A stretch of DNA of 64,000 nt from Mactra quadrangularis (taxonomy: Eukaryota; Mollusca; Bivalvia; Venerida; Mactridae): positions 58,348,319 to 58,412,318 of the forward strand of contig CM046309.1 in the NCBI GenBank assembly GCA_025267735.1, given 5' to 3'. The translations under genes were made by a program, and so were the position numbers. Shown piece after piece: positions 29,901 to 39,090 of this stretch (positions are counted from its first letter, which is position 1; the number at the start of each line of letters is the position of its first letter). A model generated the notes under the pieces. It was given only the letters and a program-made list of their open reading frames with translations, had not been told where the DNA came from and made no database searches.

Positions 29901-32520
29901 TACACTATTTTAGTCAACTTTAAAAATATGCTTATTTTAACCGAAAAAAGGGCGTTTCATTCAACTTACAAAACTACTGAATAAGACAGTATTTCAAATA
30001 AGAATCGAATCGAAAATGCCTCTTCCGAATCGAATCGAACCGAATCGATCGTTAAAAATCGCGATTCATTGTGAACCGCGATTAATCGTTTCACCTCTAA
30101 TGGTTACATAGTTTTTATTATAAATATTTTGCGTTTTTCTGCAAACAATGTACAATGTGGTTGTGGTTTGAAAGTTTGGAGTCCCCTAGAAAAAGTCTGG
30201 ACACCCCCCTAGAAAAAGTTTAGACCCCCCTAGAAAATAATCCTGAATCTGCCTCAGCTAGCCTAACATCCCAGACTAGTACAAATTGATTTAGGCAAAT
30301 GTAAGACCTGATATAACTGATTTCAAATTGTCAGGGAAGAAGATTCTTGTTATTTTTACTTTTAACTTTAACTATATACACTACTCAAAAGTTCTAAACC
30401 ACCACTAATAAAACTTAAATAACTTGAACATTGTTTTATTTTCATTTATGAAATTTTGTATGGTAGTCAATTACAAGTTACAAAATCGTATTTTGCACAT
30501 ACCGACATCTGCTATAGCAATGTGCGGTGAACCGGAACTGAAGTTTCATATTCCGATAAAATGAGCACAAATTTCCCATGCAATAAGCTGCACATGTTTT
30601 TGTCTTCGTTTATATTCAGTCTTCATGTTAGGACATAAGAAAAACACAAAACATGGTGAGAATGTAACTTAAAGAACGCGCTATTGCAGTTTGAATGATC
30701 GAACCTGGCACCTCGGTAAGGCAGGTATGTCAATTATTAATCGTGCAGGCGTATTGTTATTATTAAAAATATTCAACTTAAGTTTTATTTGATGTCTTTA
30801 ATGTCTTTCTGTGTTTGATTGAAATTGCGAGGAAATACCATAGACATCAGGGGCGGATCAATGAGTTTTTTTCTGGGGAGGTCTAAACTTTTTCTAGGGG
30901 GGGGAGAGGCTGAAACTTTCGAACTGTTTTGCAGAATAACGCAACATATTCTTAATTAATATAGCATAACCATTTTATCTATGATAAGCACAAAGAAGCG
31001 CAAAGCGAGTCCCGGAAAAATTACTCCATGTTATTTAAACATGGCTTACAGTTAAAGATACACTCAAGGGTGGGTAAATTTTGAAAATTTCAGGAGGGTC
31101 CGGATCTCTGACCCCCGCTTGATCCGCCTATGGGCATCATTCTTCCATCCAACAACTTATTGATAAAAACCAACGGAATGGAATTCCCGACCAAAAACCA
31201 TTGACAATGTGTGGGACAGGTTAGAAACGTACATGTGACGCCAGCCACAACCAGGAAATCTGCAACAGCTTTCACGTCCGGTTGTCCTTTTATTGAACAG
31301 TGTTATACAGCATGCAGTAACTGTTAAACTGTGTGAGGTCCATAAGACGTCGCTGTCAGACTGTCATTGCTGTTTCTGGTGGTCTCATGTCGCATTAATT
31401 TATAACTGTGAATTCCCGATTTTTGGGCTCGTTACTTTTACGTTAATTTTGTGGGCTATATTTATATGATATAAATAAAATGTTGAAATAAACGCAAGAA
31501 TATTATTGACTTGTGTGTTAGAATGGAAAACAGATCATTCCATAATCATTTAACACTAAAATATAGCCATGTATCTAGTGGCGGTTTAGAACTTTTGAGT
31601 AGTGTATATAAATCAGGAATTGGTCTGATGCTCAAGAAAATTAAGGGTGCCGACAATATATAACATTCAAATAAAGATAAAAGAACTAACAAAAATTATA
31701 AAGTTATCACAAAATTAGTGACAAACTTATTTTTCATAAATTTAAAACCAGGAAGTTTAAGTCATCAGGATTTATGATCAGAATTCTTGTATAAATCTGT
31801 CCAGTGTTTTTCTTAATTTGTTCGGGGTCTCATATGATAAATAAAAGAAAACTTATTATTACACGTACATTTATTGGTCATACTTAAGGTCAAGCCCTAT
31901 AAATATATGACAATGTTTTTTAATATCATTTCCACATTTTGCATAATGCATCATTCTGACTTCAGCTGGTCAAAACATACCACAAAGTTTCACTCAATCT
32001 CATGTTTTGAACTAACTTAAGGTCCAATTGTTATTTCTCGCAGTCTTAGACCTACTATTTTTTTATGTAACACGCAAATGTAGGTAAGATAAAATGGAGT
32101 CAGACCATTGTGCTATAAATAGTATATGTCAGAGCTTGTATACAACATGCAAGAATTTATGTCATAGTTTTGTTTACCTGTGTAAACAATTGACAAATGA
32201 CCTCAATTCAATTATAAGAATATTTGGGTTGTTTACAAATACATAGTTTTGATATTTACGTATTCTTAAGTTAATTAACAAGTTATATAATTAAATTATC
32301 ACTAATCGCTAGTGGAATGCAGAGTATAAGCGTTCACGCAACCAACGACGGGTAAGTGTAAACAATCAAAAATGCAACATAAACAATCGATGAGTAAACT
32401 TAATAAGTTCAAAAACGATCAGGAAATTAAATAAATATTTATGATTTTACCTTGGCAATGAAATACACAAAACCACAAAATGAAGATAATATATCGGTCC
32501 AAATTATTAAACAACGCCAT
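23572..32520 (-). CDS. Single-pass membrane protein with one WSC domain (5 exons)
   Basis: Not a named gene to me. Joined - strand exons 32520-32451, 28071-27929, 26768-26639, 25835-25745 and 23953-23572 give 271 residues with all phases matching. Residues 1-22 are a signal peptide (FILWFCVFHC). Residues about 29-112 are a WSC domain with the usual eight cysteines (33, 56, 60, 75, 77, 90, 94, 102), GYEGCYQF, YDYAGT and CWCGN. Residues 120-144 are one membrane helix (TIVAIVVPIVVVVVILIAVI), followed by a basic stop-transfer (RRRKNKK). The 127-residue cytoplasmic tail has acidic runs (DDDDYEDSDS, DDDYDDD), several Tyr and Ser, and ends DTAI, which fits a class I PDZ ligand. WSC domains are thought to bind carbohydrate, so a surface sensor or adhesion role is inferred. 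Head to head with the methyltransferase. Confidence 0.88.
24240..24779. mobile_element. hAT-type MITE with perfect 8-bp target duplication
   Basis: Ends CAGGGCTCGAATTTAA and TTAAATTCGAGCCCTG are inverted, with subterminal ACTTGCAAAA and TTTGCAAGT. Flanked by GATGTGAC at 24232-24239 and 24780-24787. The CAGGG start and 8-bp duplication are hAT hallmarks. Non-coding; in WSC intron 4. Confidence 0.9.
24941..25317. mobile_element. hAT-type MITE with perfect 8-bp target duplication
   Basis: Starts TAGGGCTGTCATTGATAG and ends CGCATGACAGCCCTA. GTCTGATC flanks both sides (24933-24940, 25318-25325). Subterminal ATATCGATAT motifs occur near both ends. In WSC intron 4, 161 bp from the previous hAT MITE. 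Confidence 0.9.
25436..25700 (+). mobile_element. tRNA-derived SINE (family 2)
   Basis: tRNA-like head AGTAGTCCAGTGGAAGGACG with B box GGTTCGAATCCC. The conserved centre is AATTTCCTTGAGCAAGAAAT and ACCCAGGTGTGAATGGGTAC, a core of the kind shared by metazoan SINE superfamilies. Ends 45 bp from WSC exon 4. Inverted copy at 26895. Confidence 0.82.
25745..25835 (-). CDS. WSC protein exon 4: transmembrane helix
   Basis: Encodes NVNTIVAIVVP, a valine-rich hydrophobic stretch of about 25 residues, then W and the first two bases of Arg145. Acceptor ATTTCAG above 25835; donor GAG|GTAATG below 25745. Phase in 1, out 2. Confidence 0.88.
25857..26003. repeat. Inverted-repeat element beside WSC exon 4
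   Basis: Left TATTTCAGTGTAAGATCTAT and right ATAGATCTTACACCGAAATA are inverted. The centre holds CACGAGTGA and CACGAGTGG. Its edge is 21 bp from the exon 4 acceptor. Confidence 0.7.
26276..26595. mobile_element. Degenerate relative of the 24240 hAT MITE
   Basis: Shares ACTGATGAGGCACAAATCAG, AACGGCCAGACAGATTGATA and the end TTTTTGTTAAATTAGAGCCC with 24240-24779. No target duplication remains visible. It ends 44 bp from WSC exon 3. Confidence 0.65.
26639..26768 (-). CDS. WSC protein exon 3: second half of the WSC domain
   Basis: Encodes residues 72-114: AMNCWCGNAIGSS, then CNWGCPGRSGEVCGG and LYAISIYNAN. Five of the eight domain cysteines are here. Acceptor ATTTCAG; donor AATT|GTAAGT. Phase in 0, out 1. 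Confidence 0.92.
26895..27056 (-). mobile_element. tRNA-derived SINE (family 2), inverted
   Basis: On the - strand it reads GCAGTGGTCCAGTGGTCTAT, B box GGTTCGATCTCC, then TTTCCTTGAGCAAGAAATTA and CACCCAGGTGTAAATGGGTA. The 3' end is lost. In WSC intron 2. Confidence 0.8.
27236..27610. repeat. Dispersed ~380-bp repeat flanked by a long direct repeat
   Basis: Matches 40515-40925 (ATACATTACTCCACTACGCT, GGGCCATTCGGTTAAGAAAA, CTGCCTCATGCATATTTATG). Flanks at about 27184-27232 and 27630-27675 share TTTCATTCTTACTTA, TATAGGC and TGTAGAAGCAAA, a ~45-bp direct duplication. Confidence 0.65.
27929..28071 (-). CDS. WSC protein exon 2: first half of the WSC domain
   Basis: Encodes residues 24-71: GYTPVGYEGCYQFASN, DECKDICKSAG and YDYAGTR. 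Acceptor TATTTTCAG just above 28071; donor AGG|GTAATT below 27929. Phase in 1, out 0. Confidence 0.92.
28135..28530. mobile_element. ~390-bp DNA element with 9-bp target duplication, copy 2
   Basis: Starts CAATCTCTGAAAAAATATCC and ends TTTTAATCAGATTG. GGACAGTTG flanks both sides (28126-28134, 28531-28539). High similarity to 10494-10885 throughout. Lies in WSC intron 1, 63 bp from exon 2. Confidence 0.85.
28771..28917 (+). repeat. Family C repeat, copy 2, left part
   Basis: Begins ATAGGCGGATCCAGCAGGGG and runs to CTAATGGTTAT, where a hAT element interrupts it. The right part continues at 30100. Confidence 0.78.
28918..30099. mobile_element. hAT-type element, non-coding (1.18 kb), inside a family C repeat
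   Basis: Ends TAGAGGTGAAACGATTC and ATTAATCGTTTCACCTCTA are inverted. Subterminal ATTCGATTCG motifs repeat at both ends. Flanks ATGGTTAT and ATGGTTAC form an 8-bp duplication with one mismatch. I see no transposase remnant. In WSC intron 1. Confidence 0.82.
30100..30257 (+). repeat. Family C repeat, copy 2, right part
   Basis: Resumes with ATGGTTACATAGTTTTTATT, then TGTGGTTGTGGTTTGAAAGT, and ends ATCCTGAATCTGCCTCAG, a decayed form of the family end. Confidence 0.75.
30379..31604 (+). pseudogene. Decayed Tc1-like transposon with transposase remnants
   Basis: Terminal repeats CACTACTCAAAAGTTCTAAA and TTTAGAACTTTTGAGTAGTG are inverted and lie next to TA. About 30657 onward reads, with one stop, LKERAIAV-MIEPGTSVRQVC, like the helix-turn-helix start of a Tc1 transposase. 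From about 31205, DNVWDRLETYM and QPQPGNLQQLSRPV match its C-terminal end. The DDE core is lost and another repeat sits in the gap. Inactive. Confidence 0.82.
30848..31132 (-). repeat. Family C repeat, copy 3, nested in the Tc1 element
   Basis: Inverted relative to the other copies: starts CAGGGGCGGATCAATGAG, has CTTTCGAACTGTTTTGCAGA, and ends CGCTTGATCCGCCTATG. It lies wholly inside 30379-31604. Confidence 0.75.
31605..32450. other. WSC intron 1, upstream part
   Basis: No exon, RNA gene or clear repeat seen between the Tc1 remnant and WSC exon 1. Confidence 0.4.
32451..32520 (-). CDS. WSC protein exon 1: signal peptide
   Basis: ATG at 32520-32518. Encodes MALFNNLDRY and a hydrophobic core IIFILWFCVF ending HCQ, then donor CAAG|GTAAAA. 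The leftover G completes a Gly codon with exon 2. An ATG farther upstream at 32643 is in frame but would bury the leader, so this start is preferred. Confidence 0.78.
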
Positions 32521-33458
32521 GTTGTTTATTTCTGTGTTATGTTCAAACAAGGAAATGTCCCAGTTTACGAGATCTACCTGTAAAAGGGGGACAACTCTTA
32601 CATTTTTACCTGGCCTCTTAATTAAAGGTGTACGAACATGCATGCATTACTTTTGTTACAGGTAACGCGTTGTTATTGTTAATTGGTACATACGGAATGT
32701 AGGTATTATTAATGACAGGCTGTCACAAATTGACATTGTTAACTGATTTATTTTTTTCGTAAGATAATTGGATATATTTTATAGTACAAAATTATATTAT
32801 TTTTTATAAAAAATAAAATAAAAAGTTATTTAAGATATCAATACAATTTATTGTTATTACTGCACAATCACTCAATTTGATAAGGGTTGTACTTGTTTTC
32901 AAAAATGATAATATTTTATTTTTTAAAAATCCTATCTACGACTTTGTCTTAGGACGAAAACTCAGTTATTGCACGAAACGTTCGGAAATAAACGCTCGGG
33001 TGATTCCGTAAAGGTCAGGTATAAACTGCGGACTAGTGGAGAATCGAACTTGGCCCCGAGAACCGACTAACCTCAATATGATAACAAACCAATACTGGAT
33101 AATTAAGCGAATAAATACTACAATATTTAAGCACTGTTGCGAATTATATCAAGGCGAATCGTAGCTGTAGCGAATCAGGAATAGCATATCTATGTTTCTG
33201 GAGAAGTCGCTTGCAGCTTACCATATGAATTTAACAGTTAGATATTGAGAGAAAATTTGGATATCTATTTGCTCCATTAACCATCAGGGTTCAACAAAAT
33301 TTAAAAATTGGATTTTATTTCTTTGTAGCCCACATAGATAACTTCGGGTCATGTGTACTAGTTTATTTAGATCTAGATCTACGTATATTTTGAGGAATTT
33401 ATCTCAACGTAGACAGTCTAAACTTTTGTCGCAGTCATTTGAAGTGTTGTTTAAGGTG
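32521..33458. promoter_or_regulatory. Head-to-head intergenic region, likely shared promoter
   Basis: The WSC gene starts at 32520 on the - strand and the methyltransferase at 33459 on the + strand, so both promoters should lie in this ~940 bp. No obvious TATA box or CpG island. A segment at about 32950-33020 (CGAAACGTTCGGAAATAAAC, GCTCGGGTGATTCCGTAA) resembles the 65-bp repeat unit at 41104. Confidence 0.5.
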
Positions 33459-33503
33459 ATGGCATCAAATGTTCACCAAACTGCAAAGGATGGATTCCAA
33501 AAG
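33459..33503 (+). CDS. Methyltransferase exon 1
   Basis: Encodes MASNVHQTAKDGFQK. Donor AAG|GTTTGA at 33504, phase 0. Short but in frame with the next exon (GDHYDKSRPAY), and the first ATG after in-frame stops. Confidence 0.75.
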
Positions 33504-36500
33504 GTTTGAGTTAAATTTATTTTCGATTAGACAGCATGGTTATACGAGTTTAAAATGTGTGTCGAACTAGTTGCTTCCCTTGTCGCGTATTAACACCGTA
33601 CTAATTGCCTCCCTTGGCGCGCATGCCGTGATCCCAACAGGGACCAACGATCGAGGCATTAATATAACTTGTTAATATTTTATGATACATTTAATTTTGT
33701 TTCTTTAAGGTCTTTTTTCTTACCGTATAGTTACATTTTCCATTCATTGTGCCATGGTTTGTCTATGAATGCTTTTGAGCGCGTAAAATAGATAAAACTT
33801 TTTTGTGTCATACATGTATGCCAATCTCGTACCCCGAGGTTATCAAGATTCTCGATCTTAGTATCGAGAATCCTACTAAACTCTGGGTACGAGAATGCAT
33901 ACATGCATGCTTTTATTAATTTTTTTGATGTTATATACTTGCGCGCGTTACATTTACATTGTACGTGTATTTTGTGCATGTATTATTTTGATGTTAATTT
34001 TGTTATATATATATATACATTTAAAATTGCTCGTGTTGCATGTGCATGCATACTTTTAGCTACTTTTAATTTTCAAACTTTGTAATCATGGGCGCATAGT
34101 CGTGACGATGTATTTAGATTTTATTATTTGTAAATTGTATACCAGCACGAATGAGGAAAAAATACATGTTACTTAGTTAGTGGCCTCACGAAATACCACA
34201 CACTACCTTCGTGAGTGAATCTAAAGTATTGAGAAAGAAGGAAAAATAGTTTACTAATTTCATTTTGGTCGCTGTTTTCCTCCAAAAAAAGGGCCCTGCC
34301 ACATTTCCCTTAATAAACGCTGTTATAGTTCAAATAAATCATTTTCCAGGGAGACCATTATGATAAGAGTAGACCAGCCTATACTGACGACTTAGTATCT
34401 CATGTATTAAAAAATCTACACTTTGGAAAGTCAGAAGGTAAGTCTGGAAATTGGTTTATGAAATTTGATTATACATTGAACATTGTGAATTGAAGTTTTC
34501 GTCAAAAACGTTCTAAAAGCTACACACCTACAATTTTGTTTATTTTTTCTGTAGTTACTATTCAAAAACGGATTGCAGTTTTGTATTTAAAATGCTGTAG
34601 TGTATGCATATATATAGTTTATTAAATTCATACATATAGAAACAAAACTTTGAAGTCTTATTAGTCTTAAAATATATCATTTGCCTACTCAAAATGTACA
34701 TGTTATTTTCTGTAATTGTGGTCAAAATGAACTCTTAACAATTTTAGGCAAACTGACTTATTGATTGTGAGATATATAATAAAAAGTAAAAAATACGCAC
34801 TAATTCTTGTAATTCGTAACTAACGGGGTATGTTACTGTACTTTGATTTACTATCTTTGAATGACGGTAATTTGCACTAGATTAATTGTCATTATTAGAA
34901 CACTGCTTTACTACATCGAAAACTTCTACACAAATTTGAATGCTCAAGAAAAAAATATGTTTAAATTAAAATTCGTGATAAAGCCTCTTTAATGTTTTAA
35001 CTTAATCAACAGTTTAATATATTCTTGTGTTTGTATCATTCAGGTCTTAGTTGTGATATTCTAGAGCTAGGAGCAGGAACTGGTAAATTTACATCAAAAT
35101 TATTTCCATTGTTACCAAAGGTAAGTTTTTTAAAACCATCCATGCAAATATCAACAAGTGTAGGTATGAATCCATCGTCAGTGTATGTGTGCAAAATCTG
35201 TTTACTATGTTCATATAAATTCGAGACTATTATTTACTATATGCAATTAGTCTGCTGTCAAAATTAAAATCTAAACTATTTTGAAAAGTGCACATGCGAT
35301 AAAAATGTCTAAGTAGTCGAATATTTCGTGTCCTATGACGTGGTATTAATATTGAACGTGACGTCATCGGAAAAAAGGTCCAGAGATAGCACAAAGGTAT
35401 GCGTTTTGAATTTAAAAGGCTTGAAGGTACGTAACTTGACATTTAGGTTGAAATAAATGAATGTTCCAAAATCAACAAATAGTTTTATGTTTAAACAAAA
35501 ACGAGTATTCATTTAAAAAGAAACAAATACAGATAAAACGATAACCCCTCTCTCATAGAACCTACATACTGTTTCTAATCTATTGCAGGGAACCAAATAT
35601 CTAGCGACGGAACCATCGGAAGGTTTCTTATCTGTTCTGAAAGATAAATTTGATGATATTGATACCAAAGTGTGCACAGCCACAGACATTCCATTCAAAG
35701 ACAACACTGTACAGGTTTGTTAACTACCATTACACTTTTCCTGAAAAAAAAACACAATCCGCTCCATAGTCCGGGCCCCCTAGAATTTCCTAAATGTACC
35801 TGTCCATTAGTGTATTTCTTGACTTTAAGTCATTTTTAAGTAGCATGAAGCATTTTTTCTCGTTGTTTAACATAGGTTTAATGGTTATGTAGTTTTTATT
35901 ATTAATATGTTGCATTATTCTGCAGAAAGTGTATAATGTGGTTGTGGTTCGAAAGTTTGGACCCCCCCTAGAAAAGGTTTGGACCCCCCCCTTGAAAAAT
36001 ATCATGGATCCGCCCCTGCTCTCTTTATATTCTTTTGTTTGAGTTAATTAAAATGTTAATAACTTTTTTTGATAATATAGATAACAGATTGATTTTGTGA
36101 CTGTACATACTTTAATATTGTAATTGAGCTTAAGTCGAGTGGCCGGACGCTCACTTAGAGATCTTGTGATCCTGAATTCAAACTACACGTGGGGCACTGC
36201 AAATTTCCTTGAACAAGAAATTTACCTGCTTTTGATCCCCTTTACCTAGGTGTAAATAGGTGCTGCGAACTCTGGGACTAGAGTCCTTAAACTTGTTATA
36301 TACGCACTCATATACTTTAATAGTAATATTTATCAACGAACTCAATTAAAATCGGCCCCGTATACATTCGTATACAAGTTATAACCATACTTTTATTACA
36401 TTACATGTATATACATTGTATTCTATACAAGGTAGTGCACATGTAGGCTATACACAAGGGACTACATATAGGGACATATTATTTCATTTTATTATTTATG

Positions 36501-39090
36501 ATCTTAAGTTATGGACTCTGGTGCCAGTGGCTGCGAGGGATCACCAGCCTGAAGGTAATTGCAATGCTGGTCATTCCTGATGTATTATTATACAAAATCG
36601 TTAAGTTGGCAGAACTTGTATTACACATGGAAGCAGACTTTAAGCCACACTATAACTTTAACTTTTTAGAATGTGATATGTGCTCAATGTTTTCATTGGT
36701 TTGCTGATATGGAAAGTCTAACAGAAATCCACAGAGTTCTTGTTCCAGGAGGTCGATTATGTGAGTTTGTTTGCTTGATTTTGACAGAAGAAAAGCTACA
36801 GTTAATCCTAGTAATCCGTAGTACACGCCGCCATTTTGATTGATTTCGATGCTACCTTCTTTGAAGAATTCTCATTTGTAACTCCACGGCGATCTTCTAC
36901 GATATATTTTCATAAAAAGTGCCGAGGAGTTCCAAATGTAGATTTTCTACGATTCAATGATTGAAGTTTTATAAATAAAACGTTCATAGGTGTAAAATAT
37001 GTATTAGCTGATTTTGCACAGTAATACCTCACGAAAAAATCATTGACCATTTCATTCGTTCTTTATGTTCCTTAAGTATATAGATCAAAGGTGCCTGACA
37101 CTGTCTCTTATCAAGACACTACTTCTTGTAGGAGCAGTGGTCCAGCGGTACGACGCGCGCTTAGGGATCGAGAGGTCCGTTGTGCCTTTGTCGGCTGCAC
37201 TCAGCAGAGTAAAAGACTCCCAGGGAGTTTGATAGATAGATACCAGTAGCTCGATGACCAGGGGTAATAGTTGTAAAGTCGGTGAACATGCATAAGCTTG
37301 AAACATGGACATTACTTTTTTGCATAACAATACATTAAAGGTTTATTACTCAGAAGTAAAAAGGCTTTTACTCAAGTTCAATTAATTTCCTGTTTTCTCA
37401 TTATAAATGCATTAAATTCACAGTTGTATTCATGTTTGTGTAGCTAAAACATTAATCTTTCGAATGATACTGTTGTTAGATTTTATTCATCTGTCACTGG
37501 CACATGCTTTAACCCCGCTGATTTAAATACCTATTACAGTATTTCTGTACCCATGATTGGTAAAAATAGACTGCCGTATTCATGCACGGTTTCAGTTGAG
37601 TTAAATTTAACTATAGCATATGTTAAAAATGCCTAGTTACAAAGTCGTAGACAAAACATCGATTATGGTTATTGCCTATCGCCTCTGGATAATATTGCTT
37701 GTTTATTTTTTTGTTTCGACAATTAGTTTTAGTTTGGAATGTCAAAGATGTAGGTATAGAATGGTTAGGCCGTATGGAAGAAATTTTGGAAGTATACTAT
37801 GGCGATACCCCTCGTAAACGTAGTGGTAAATGGAAGAATGTATTTGATGGAAATGACAAGTTCAGTTGTGTTGAACATATTATTCAACCTGGTATACAAT
37901 TAAGAGTATGTATGTCTTTATGGACTTGTATTAAATTTACAATACTACAATTTCTCTGATCAAGTTAAAACTAACGAAGTAAAGTTAGCATATTCTAATT
38001 TGTGTCATTCACTGTATCTCTTTAGTTTTGATCTTCTTACATCACGTAGTAAAAGCTCCTGTAAAATCTAACATCCACATCAATGTTCATATAGCCGTAG
38101 GTTATCCAATGAAAATGACCCTACATGCTAATCAATCTCTATAAAAAGATATCCTAATGACCACTGTCATTGGATCTCTCGACAACGCACTGAGTGTCAC
38201 GTTCAGGTGATGATTAAGTCAACCAATCAATGCTGAGCTATCATTTAGACGAACCTTATTTAATAGCATCAGAGTTTCGTAATTTCTAATTCTAGACAGA
38301 GTTTTGCGAGCTTTTTTGAGGGTGCATGTTATTCATTGTTTGTGATTGGACTTTTTTTGCGAATTGCACTGAAAATACTGTATAATCAAGACTGTGAATA
38401 CAATGATTGAATTGTGAATATTGTTTGAGCAAAGGTCAGTCAAACGTGACAGCTTTACTTTGAGCTTGTCAGGTGTAAAATACGCGAGTGTGCGAGAGGA
38501 TAATTTTAGATCGAGTTTTAATCAGATTGCATACAGACTTTCTGGCTGTTGTTAAAGAAGATCATAGGCGGATCCAGCGTGGGGGGGGGGGGTCAGGGGG
38601 GTCCGGACCCCCCCTAGAATTTCCAAAATGTACCTGTCCATATGTGTATTTCTTGACTGTAAGTCATTTTTAAGTGGCATGAAGCAAATTTTCTCGGTCC
38701 TTAATATAGATTTAATGGTTATGTATAATGTAGGCTTTATTATTAATATATTGCATTATTCTGCAAAAAGTGTATAATGTGGTCGAGGTTCGAAAGTTTG
38801 GACCCCCCTAGAAGAAGTTCGGACCCCCTAGAAAAGTTTGGTTCCTTTCTAGAAAAATATCCTGGATCCGCCCCTGAAGATTCATACGTATATTCATTAA
38901 TTTATTGCAGGGTAACAAAGACTTTGTTCTGGATCACTATACATCAATCAGTGTGATAGCTCAGCTTGAAGGTGAAGAAAGACAAGTTGCCTTATCAAAG
39001 TTTAAAGATATTCTAAATGATAACTTTGATGACAAAGAAGATATCGTTATTAAATTCAATTCTGAGTATTATTGTACTGAAAAAGTATAA
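33459..39090 (+). CDS. Class I SAM-dependent methyltransferase (7 exons)
   Basis: Joined exons 33459-33503, 34350-34437, 35044-35120, 35589-35714, 36670-36760, 37733-37905 and 38911-39090 give 259 residues with all phases matching. Residues 18-26 read HYDKSRPAY, seen at the start of this small-methyltransferase group. Motif I is ILELGAGTGKF (50-60), the SAM-binding glycine loop. YLATEPS (74-80) carries the acidic post-I residue. ATDIPF (101-106) and ICAQCFHWF (115-123) are the motif III/IV region; VLVPGGRL is motif V. The C-terminal third is diverged, as expected for substrate binding. It belongs to the Methyltransf_11-type cytosolic family; the substrate is unknown. Introns hold SINEs, a palindromic repeat, two family C copies and one 9-bp-duplication element. 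Intact. Confidence 0.9.
33821..33898. repeat. Family A palindromic repeat, copy 2
   Basis: CAATCTCGTACCCCGAGGTT and ATCAAGATTCTCGATCTTAG on the left; TATCGAGAATCC and CTCTGGGTACGAGAATG on the right. Flanks CATGTATGC and CATACATGC agree at 7 of 9 bases, a possible old target duplication. In methyltransferase intron 1. Confidence 0.78.
34350..34437 (+). CDS. Methyltransferase exon 2
   Basis: Encodes GDHYDKSRPAYTDDLV and LKNLHFGKSE. Acceptor CATTTTCCAG; donor GAAG|GTAAGT. Leaves phase 1. Confidence 0.9.
34560..34990. repeat. Dispersed repeat, related to 60748-61100
   Basis: Shares the order of motifs GGCAAACTGACTTATTG, AAAAAATACGCACTAAT, TGTCATTATTAGAACACTGC and a terminal GATAAAGCCTCTTTAA. 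More diverged than the other two copies. In methyltransferase intron 2. Confidence 0.5.
35044..35120 (+). CDS. Methyltransferase exon 3: SAM-binding motif I
   Basis: Encodes LSCDILELGAGTGKFTSKLF. Acceptor ATCATTCAG; donor AAG|GTAAGT. Phase in 1, out 0. Confidence 0.93.
35589..35714 (+). CDS. Methyltransferase exon 4
   Basis: Encodes residues 71-112: GTKYLATEPSEGFLSVL, then CTATDIPFKDNTVQ. Acceptor CTATTGCAG; donor CAG|GTTTGT. Phase 0 at both ends. Confidence 0.92.
35759..36018 (+). repeat. Family C repeat, copy 4
   Basis: CCGGGCCCCCTAGAATTTCC at the left, TGTGGTTGTGGTTCGAAAGT inside, and ATCATGGATCCGCCCCTG at the right end. Begins 45 bp after the exon 4 donor. Confidence 0.78.
36127..36290 (+). 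mobile_element. SINE family 2, decayed
   Basis: GTCGAGTGGCCGGACGCTCA head, then AAATTTCCTTGAACAAGAAA and CCTAGGTGTAAATAGGTGCT. The B box is mutated (AATTCAAACTACAC). In methyltransferase intron 4. Confidence 0.7.
36670..36760 (+). CDS. Methyltransferase exon 5
   Basis: Encodes NVICAQCFHWFADMESLTEI and HRVLVPGGRL. Acceptor ACTTTTTAG; donor TTAT|GTGAGT. Leaves phase 1. Confidence 0.92.
37128..37275 (+). mobile_element. SINE family 2, internally deleted
   Basis: Head GGAGCAGTGGTCCAGCGGTA and GCGCGCTTAGGGATCGAGAG, then a jump to AGTAGCTCGATGACCAGGGG. The TTTCCTTGAGCAAG core is missing. Confidence 0.65.
37491..37560. repeat. Family B palindromic repeat, left half only
   Basis: CTGTCACTGGCACATGCTTT and AACCCCGCTGATTTAAATAC match the left arm; no right arm follows. 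Confidence 0.55.
37733..37905 (+). CDS. Methyltransferase exon 6
   Basis: Encodes WNVKDVGIEWLGRMEEILEV, then YYGDTPRKRSGKWKNVF and SCVEHIIQPGIQLR. Acceptor AGTTTTAG at 37732; donor AAGA|GTATGT. Phase in 1, out 0. Confidence 0.9.
38133..38529. mobile_element. ~390-bp DNA element, copy 3 (old)
   Basis: Starts CAATCTCTATAAAAAGATAT and ends TTTTAATCAGATTG. Shares ACCAATCAATGCTGAGCTAT and TTTTAGATCGAGTTTTAATC with copies 1 and 2 but is more diverged. The target duplication is no longer clear. In methyltransferase intron 6. Confidence 0.75.
38563..38876 (+). repeat. Family C repeat, copy 5
   Basis: CATAGGCGGATCCAGCG and a long G run, body TTTCCAAAATGTACCTGTCC, end ATCCTGGATCCGCCCCTG. Near full length. 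Its end is 34 bp from the exon 7 boundary. Confidence 0.82.
38911..39090 (+). CDS. Methyltransferase exon 7 and stop
   Basis: Encodes GNKDFVLDHYTSISVIAQLE and residues to EYYCTEKV, then TAA. Acceptor TTTATTGCAG. Phase 0. Confidence 0.9.
   Translation, partial: GNKDFVLDHYTSISVIAQLEGEERQVALSKFKDILNDNFDDKEDIVIKFNSEYYCTEKV

Noticed and set aside
31090..31275. - strand frame of 61 codons
   Set aside because: It is antisense to the decayed Tc1 C-terminal region and crosses into the nested repeat.
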